From Candidatus Endomicrobium embiratermitis (GTDB lineage: Bacteria > Elusimicrobiota > Endomicrobiia > Endomicrobiales > Endomicrobiaceae): a stretch of DNA of 64,000 nt. Shown in pieces: positions 59,697 through 64,000 of this stretch. The stretch is from contig WQYI01000007.1 of the NCBI GenBank assembly GCA_009781315.1, positions 1 through 64,000 of the forward strand, in the 5' to 3' direction. Each line of letters begins with the position of its first letter. Within the stretch, counting starts at the first letter, position 1. Made by a program: the position numbers and the translations under genes. The notes below the pieces were generated by a model. That model was given only the letters and a program-made list of their open reading frames with translations. It made no database searches and was not told where the DNA came from.

Positions 59697-61904
59697 ATGC
59701 CCAAGTATCTTGTAATAGTCGAATCGCCGGCTAAAGAAAAAACGATTTCAAAAATTTTAGGCAAAGATTTTACCGTAAAAAGCTCTTTCGGACACATACG
59801 GGATTTGCCTAAAAGCAAACTGAGCATAGATATTGAACACAATTTCAAGCCTACTTACGTAAACATCGCAAAAGCGAAAAAAACAATTTCAGATTTAAAA
59901 AAATATTCGAAAGATTCCGACACAATTTATCTAGCGACCGATTTTGACCGCGAAGGAGAAGCAATAGCATGGCATTTAAAAGAAGCCCTTGATTTGCCCG
60001 ATTCCAAAATTTCAAGAATAACGTTTCACGAAATAACTCCGGAAGCCATAAAAGAAGCCGTGCAAAATCCGAGAAAAATCGACTACGCTCTTGTCGACAG
60101 CCAGCAGGCAAGAAGAATTTTAGACAGGATAGTAGGCTATAAACTTTCGCCTCTTTTGTGGAAAAAAATAAAAATAGGGCTTTCCGCCGGAAGAGTACAG
60201 TCCGTAGCGGTAATGATAATTTGCGACAGGGAAGAAGAAATAAAAAGATTCGTTCCCGTTGAATATTGGAGCGTGGAAGCGGAACTGTCTAAAAAAGGCA
60301 TTGAAAACTTTTTCACCGCGACGCTTGCTTCAAAAAACGGCGTAAAATTTGAAAAACTTTCAATTAAGAATAAAGAAGAAAGCGATACAATATTAAAAGA
60401 ACTCGAGGGCGCGAAATATATTGTCAAATCCGTGGAATCCAAACAGCGCAGGCGTTCGCCTTACGCTCCTTATACTACTTCCACAATGCAGCAGGACGCT
60501 TCAAGGCGCCTGGGGTTTTCGGCCTCAAAAACAATGATGGTAGCGCAAAAACTGTACGAGGGCATAAACGTAGGAGGCGACGGCAGCGCGGGGTTGATAA
60601 CTTATATGAGAACCGACTCTTTAAACATAGCAAAAAGCGTCCAGAACGAAACATTAAAATTTATAGAAGACAATTACGGCAAAAATTTTGCGCCGGAAAC
60701 TCCGCGTTTTTATAAGACAAAATCAAAAGGCGCGCAGGAAGCCCACGAAGCAATAAGGCCGACTTCGCCCAGAAGACTGCCGGCGTCAATAAAACAATTT
60801 CTTTCTCCCGACGAATTTAAACTTTACGATTTAATATGGAAAAGATTTATGGCAAGCCAGATGTCCGACGCCGTATATAATACGGTAAGCGCCGATATTT
60901 CGGCAAACGATTATATTTTCAGGGCGTCCGGCAGCACGCTGATTTTTGACGGATTTCTAAAAGTTTATCACATTGAAGACGACGAAAAAGAATCAAAACT
61001 TCCCGAATTAAACGACGGCGAAGTCTTGGATTTAAAACAGCTTCTTCCGCAGCAGCATTTTACGGAGCCGCCTCCGCGCTATAACGAAGCAAGTTTAATC
61101 AAAGCTTTGGAAGAACACGGCATAGGCAGACCTTCAACCTACGCTCCTACTATAAAAACAATTTTGGACAGAGTTTACGTCAGGCTTGAAAATAAAAAGT
61201 TCATGCCTACGAATTTGGGCATTGTAGTCAACGATGTTTTAAAGAAACATTTCGGAAACATTATAAACGTCGAATTTACCGCGGAAATCGAAGAAAAATT
61301 AGACGAAATAGCGGAAGACAAAATCGCGTGGCAAAACGTTTTGAAAAACTTTTATGAGCCGTTTGAAAAGGATTTGAGCGAAGCCGAAAAAAATCTTGAA
61401 AGGCAAAAAATAGAGCCGCAAAAAAGCGGTGAAATATGCCCGAACTGCGGCAAGTCCATGGTTATAAGGGATTCCAGAATCGGCCGGTTTTTAGGATGCT
61501 CGGGTTATCCGGAATGTAAAACCACTATGCAGCTCGGGAAAGACGGAAAAGCCGCGCCTGAATCCGAAGAAACGGATATGAAATGCGAAAAATGCGAAAG
61601 TCCTCTTATTAAAAAAATCGGCTTCAGAGGCAAGCCTTATCTTGCGTGTAAAAAATATCCCGAATGCAAAACCACCTATAATATAGATAAAAACGGAAAC
61701 AAAGTTTTAAAACCGGAACCCGAAAAAACGGATATTAAATGCGAAAAATGCGGCTCGATGATGCTTAAAAGGATAGGGAAAAGAGGACCTTTTCTCACAT
61801 GTTCGGCGTTCCCCAAATGCAGGAATCTACAATGGATAAACCAGAAAAAAGAAACGGACAAAAAACCGGAATCTCAAAAAAAGAAACCTTTAAAAAAGAA
61901 ATAG
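59697..61904 (+). CDS. topA: DNA topoisomerase I
   Basis: 735 residues. Toprim domain (MPKYLVIVESPAKEKTI, ATDFDREGEAIAWHL), catalytic Tyr in GLITYMRTDSLNIA (about residue 302), and the type IA clamp (HGIGRPSTYAPTI). Three C-terminal zinc fingers of the C-X2-C...C-X-Y/F-P-X-C kind: CPNCGKSMV, CEKCESPLI and CEKCGSMML. Relaxes negative supercoils. Lys-rich C-terminus (KPESQKKKPLKKK). AAAGGA ribosome site. Its 3' end overlaps the recombinase gene by 73 bases. Confidence 0.96.
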   Translation: MPKYLVIVESPAKEKTISKILGKDFTVKSSFGHIRDLPKSKLSIDIEHNFKPTYVNIAKAKKTISDLKKYSKDSDTIYLATDFDREGEAIAWHLKEALDLPDSKISRITFHEITPEAIKEAVQNPRKIDYALVDSQQARRILDRIVGYKLSPLLWKKIKIGLSAGRVQSVAVMIICDREEEIKRFVPVEYWSVEAELSKKGIENFFTATLASKNGVKFEKLSIKNKEESDTILKELEGAKYIVKSVESKQRRRSPYAPYTTSTMQQDASRRLGFSASKTMMVAQKLYEGINVGGDGSAGLITYMRTDSLNIAKSVQNETLKFIEDNYGKNFAPETPRFYKTKSKGAQEAHEAIRPTSPRRLPASIKQFLSPDEFKLYDLIWKRFMASQMSDAVYNTVSADISANDYIFRASGSTLIFDGFLKVYHIEDDEKESKLPELNDGEVLDLKQLLPQQHFTEPPPRYNEASLIKALEEHGIGRPSTYAPTIKTILDRVYVRLENKKFMPTNLGIVVNDVLKKHFGNIINVEFTAEIEEKLDEIAEDKIAWQNVLKNFYEPFEKDLSEAEKNLERQKIEPQKSGEICPNCGKSMVIRDSRIGRFLGCSGYPECKTTMQLGKDGKAAPESEETDMKCEKCESPLIKKIGFRGKPYLACKKYPECKTTYNIDKNGNKVLKPEPEKTDIKCEKCGSMMLKRIGKRGPFLTCSAFPKCRNLQWINQKKETDKKPESQKKKPLKKK

Positions 61905-62761
61905 AATCTTTTTTAAAATATCTTAAAGCCGAACGGAATTTTTCCGAACACACTCTGAGAGCTTATGAATCCGACGTTTCGGATTTTGCTTTGTTTTTAA
62001 AAAACAAAAAAACCGGATTTGCCGGAGCGGATAAACATTTGTTCAGGGAATATCTGTCCGAGCTCAATAAAAAAAATCTCGGTAAATCTTCGCTTGGCAG
62101 AAAGTTTGCTTCTCTGAGAACCTTTTATAAATTTCTGGCAATAAACGACTCGATAGAGAAAAGCTTTCTTGAAGACATGTCCGGACCGAAAAAAGAAAAA
62201 AAAGTGCCGGTGTTTTTAACCGAAGAAGAAATGCGCTCTTTATTTGAAATTCCGGATTTAAAATTGCGCGACAGGGCGATTATAGAACTTCTTTATTCGT
62301 GCGGACTGCGTATTGAAGAGCTTATGAGTCTGGATATAAAAAACATAGATTTCATATCGAATACCGTTACGGTTATCGGAAAAGGAAACAAAGAACGTAT
62401 TGTTCCGGTAGGCGATAAATGCCTTGCGGCAATAAAAAATTATATAGACGAAAGAAGGTCCGCGGGACTTTCATTTGACAGAAATTCCCCCGTGTTTTTA
62501 AGCATGCGCGGCGTGCGGCTTGAACAAAGAACAGCCAGAAGAGTTTTACATAACTGGTTTATAAAAGCCGGAATTACAAAAAAAGTCAGCCCGCACACTT
62601 TAAGGCACACTTTCGCGACGCATATTCTTGACAAGGGCTGCGACTTGAGAAGCGTTCAGGAAATGCTCGGACATAAGAATCTCTCTACTACCCAACATTA
62701 CACGCACGTAACCATAGAAAGCCTGAAAAAAGTTTATGAAAAAGCGCACCCGAGAAACTGA
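61832..62761 (+). CDS. xerC: XerC/XerD-type tyrosine recombinase
   Basis: About 309 residues from the ATG at 61832 (AGGA 7 bases upstream, inside topA). There is no later in-frame start before the core. SAM-like DNA-binding domain (FLKYLKAERNFSEHTLRAYE) and catalytic domain with the full R-K-H-R-H-Y set: CGLRIEEL (Arg), GKGNKERIVP (Lys), HTLRHTFATHIL (His, Arg), GHKNLSTTQHYTHV (His, Tyr). It resolves chromosome dimers. The position after topA is the usual one for the housekeeping XerC/D of many bacteria, so it is not a mobile-element integrase. XerC versus XerD is undecided. Confidence 0.92.
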   Translation: MDKPEKRNGQKTGISKKETFKKEIESFLKYLKAERNFSEHTLRAYESDVSDFALFLKNKKTGFAGADKHLFREYLSELNKKNLGKSSLGRKFASLRTFYKFLAINDSIEKSFLEDMSGPKKEKKVPVFLTEEEMRSLFEIPDLKLRDRAIIELLYSCGLRIEELMSLDIKNIDFISNTVTVIGKGNKERIVPVGDKCLAAIKNYIDERRSAGLSFDRNSPVFLSMRGVRLEQRTARRVLHNWFIKAGITKKVSPHTLRHTFATHILDKGCDLRSVQEMLGHKNLSTTQHYTHVTIESLKKVYEKAHPRN

Positions 62762-62765
62762 ACTA

Positions 62766-62866
62766 CAGAAGATGGGAAGATGAGAGGTTGGGAAGCTGAG
62801 CAACGGCAAGAACTTTAACGACCAGAGCTCCTCCCAACATCTCAACTTCTCTTCATCTCATCTTCT
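62766..62866. repeat. Dispersed inverted repeat, arm type B
   Basis: AGAAGATGGGAAGATGAGAG, GTTGGGAAGCTGAG, core CAACGGCAAGAAC, arm CTCCCAACATCTCAACTTCT, CTTCATCTCATCTTC. It fills the gap between xerC and the next gene. Confidence 0.75.
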
Positions 62867-62874
62867 AAAAAATT

Positions 62875-63777
62875 ATGAAAGAAAAAGACAGTATACAATT
62901 ATTAATGGAAGAAACGGGCTGCGACCGTTCGGAAGCGGAATTTGCGTTGTCTGTTTCGGACAATAATCTTGAAAAAGCGATTACCGCCATAGGCTTTTTG
63001 CTGAAATTTATAACCGCTTTCAAAATCAAGCTGATTTTTCCTCAGGAAAATATTTACGGGCTTATACATATAGCGGTCAATATGAAAACGGGAGAAATTC
63101 TGCGTTTCAGCGAAGTGTTTTCGCATAATCCGGCGATATATGAAATTTCCGCCCAAGCCGACTGGTTTTCTTTTGAAAAAGCAATTTTCTCGGCAAGGCT
63201 TGACGCGGGCGCTATGGAAAACTACACTCAAAGCATAGAAGAAAATTTTAAGAATTATACCGGAAAAGCCATAAAAGGAATCCCGACCGTAACCGCTGAA
63301 GAAATAAAAAAAATAGCCGAATCTTTCTTTCAGCCGACGCAAATCAAAGCGGAAATCGTAAGCGAAGAGCTTAACCTTACCCAATACAAAAAACTTCCGG
63401 ATTATTTGTCAAAACAAAATGAAATTTCTTTTACAGGCTACGAGCTCGGATTTATAAAACTTGACGCGGAAATTCTGGAAGATTTAAACGGCAAACCCGT
63501 AAGAAAAATCGCAGAAGGCGATACCGTTTTATCTCTTATAACCGACGAAAGGGACATAGCGCATTACCTGGCGCATCTTATCGGCGGAAGAAAAGACGGC
63601 GTAATGATACCTCTTCCGGCCGCCGTAAAAAAAATAACGTCAAAAAACAATGACTTTGAAATACATCTCAATTACACGCCGTCCGTAACGGGTCTTGCGA
63701 AAATAAAAGGCGACGCCTTTCTCAAAGTTTTAGAAACCAAAAACCGCACATGGTGGAAAAAAATAATGCCGTGGTAA
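62875..63777 (+). CDS. UBA/TS-N-like domain protein of unknown function
   Basis: 300 residues, no signal peptide or membrane helix. The first 40 residues (SIQLLMEETGCDRSEAEFAL, LEKAITAI) have the UBA/TS-N three-helix pattern known from EF-Ts and NAC. The rest (about 42-300) is mixed alpha/beta with no motif I recognise; the region GYELGFIKLDAEIL and GKPVRKIAEGDTVLSLITDE suggests a small beta domain. It ends with KNRTWWKKIMPW. In line with topA and xerC but separated by a type B repeat and followed by a type A repeat. I do not know its function. Confidence 0.7.
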   Translation: MKEKDSIQLLMEETGCDRSEAEFALSVSDNNLEKAITAIGFLLKFITAFKIKLIFPQENIYGLIHIAVNMKTGEILRFSEVFSHNPAIYEISAQADWFSFEKAIFSARLDAGAMENYTQSIEENFKNYTGKAIKGIPTVTAEEIKKIAESFFQPTQIKAEIVSEELNLTQYKKLPDYLSKQNEISFTGYELGFIKLDAEILEDLNGKPVRKIAEGDTVLSLITDERDIAHYLAHLIGGRKDGVMIPLPAAVKKITSKNNDFEIHLNYTPSVTGLAKIKGDAFLKVLETKNRTWWKKIMPW

Positions 63778-63779
63778 CT

Positions 63780-63870
63780 GTGGAAGATTAGATGCATAGA
63801 CGCATGGATGCATGGTAAAAATAAGAGCCGTTTCTATGCATCTGTGCATCCAAACCTCCATGCATCTGTT
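63780..63870. repeat. Dispersed inverted repeat, arm type A
   Basis: GTGGAAGATTAGATGCATAG, ACGCATGGATGCAT, core GGTAAAAATAAGAGCCGTTTC (21 bases, here noted as GGTAAAAATAAG plus AGCCGTTTC), arm TATGCATCTGTGCATCC, CTCCATGCATCTG. Directly after the UBA-like gene's stop codon. Confidence 0.75.
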
Positions 63871-63876
63871 TGTCAT

Positions 63877-63905
63877 TTGACAACACACGCCGAAAAGAGT
63901 ATATT
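63877..63905 (+). promoter_or_regulatory. Promoter of the right-edge gene
   Basis: TTGACA (63877-63882), 17-base spacer, TATATT (63900-63905), about 26 bases before the ATG at 63932. Confidence 0.75.
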
Positions 63906-63931
63906 TTCAAAAAATTTACCGGAGATGACTT

Positions 63932-64000
63932 ATGCCTATTCCCGTTATATCAAAAAAACCTTTAAAGAATTTTTCTTTTCTTATATACGAAGCCGCGCAG
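63932..64000 (+). CDS. Unknown gene, 5' end only (runs off the right edge)
   Basis: An open frame from the ATG at 63932, with GGAG 7 bases upstream and a good promoter before it. Only 23 residues are visible (MPIPVISKKPLKNFSFLIYE and on), too few to name a family. Confidence 0.6.
   Translation, partial: MPIPVISKKPLKNFSFLIYEAAQ

Noticed and set aside
61832-62761. Tyrosine recombinase as a sign of an integrated mobile element
   Set aside because: Its place after topA and dprA, full catalytic set and XerC/D-like length fit the housekeeping enzyme; no att sites or cargo genes surround it.
7313-63870. Repeat arrays as CRISPR
   Set aside because: The units are contiguous 7-8 bp tandem arms in palindromes, without regular unique spacers or cas genes.

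Overview
This window looks like chromosomal DNA of a low-to-moderate GC, Gram-negative-type bacterium. It has secretin, autotransporter, outer-membrane lipoprotein and LpoB-type genes. I think it belongs to Elusimicrobiota, perhaps an Endomicrobium-like organism. The reasons are the mix of pyruvate phosphate dikinase with ATP-type phosphofructokinase, a large type IV pilus set, the HydF maturase for [FeFe] hydrogenase, and a GH57 glycogen branching enzyme beside DUF4912. The placement is inferred; the partial 16S rRNA at the left edge could settle it. There is no phage, insertion sequence, transposase or CRISPR array. The region is housekeeping DNA, unusual mainly in its small dispersed repeats.

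Layout. Bases 1-993 hold the 5' end of a 16S rRNA gene on the minus strand, with a long leader and three tandem promoters. From 990 to 7296 come an AsmA-like protein, a FlgD-Ig-like secreted protein, ppdK, a secreted TPR protein and a lone receiver protein. From 7396 to 11325 is pilM-pilN-pilO/P fusion-pilQ, driven by two duplicated promoters. A leaderless Fic gene (11595-12734) separates this from a second pilus operon: pilB, pilC and four minor pilins (13136-19377). Ribosomal genes rpsI, rplM and rpsA follow. Then comes ispH, plsC and an aromatic amino acid cluster (aroA, tyrA, aroF, hisC, pheA; 24374-30107). From 30193 to 36703 an operon of tyrS, lpoB, a COG3014 lipoprotein, an LPP20-like protein and hydF is preceded by pfkA. 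From 36866 to 48347 are two GGDEF proteins, a secreted tandem SpoVG-like protein, tRNA-Pro, rdgB, rph, a Pmp-like autotransporter and valS. A MATE exporter and tRNA-Leu run on the plus strand. They are followed on the minus strand by the pilin pilA, DUF2914, DUF4833 and Sel1 proteins, argC, rsmI, an HD-GYP protein, a GH57 branching enzyme and a DUF4912 protein. The right end (58540-64000) is a plus-strand run: dprA, topA, xerC/D, a UBA-like protein and the start of one more gene.

How the genes work together. Assembly ATPase, platform protein, alignment proteins, secretin, minor pilins and a major-type pilin make nearly a full type IV pilus; PilT and the prepilin peptidase are not here. With dprA nearby this suits DNA uptake or twitching. 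Two diguanylate cyclases with inhibitory sites and one HD-GYP phosphodiesterase could tune surface behaviour through c-di-GMP. The aromatic cluster supplies the entry step, the EPSP step and both Phe and Tyr branches.

The most striking signal is a set of short dispersed inverted repeats placed exactly at gene boundaries. Arms made of 7-8 bp tandem units (several arm types) flank a central spacer; two arm types clearly share one core sequence. A second element ending in GTCAT/ATGAC supplies the stop codons of aroA, tyrA and the DUF4912 gene, and in-frame upstream ATGs for plsC, aroA and tyrS. Repeat sequence has also entered coding regions in frame: the N-terminus of IspH, an internal stretch of ValS, one of TyrA, and the C-termini of several proteins.
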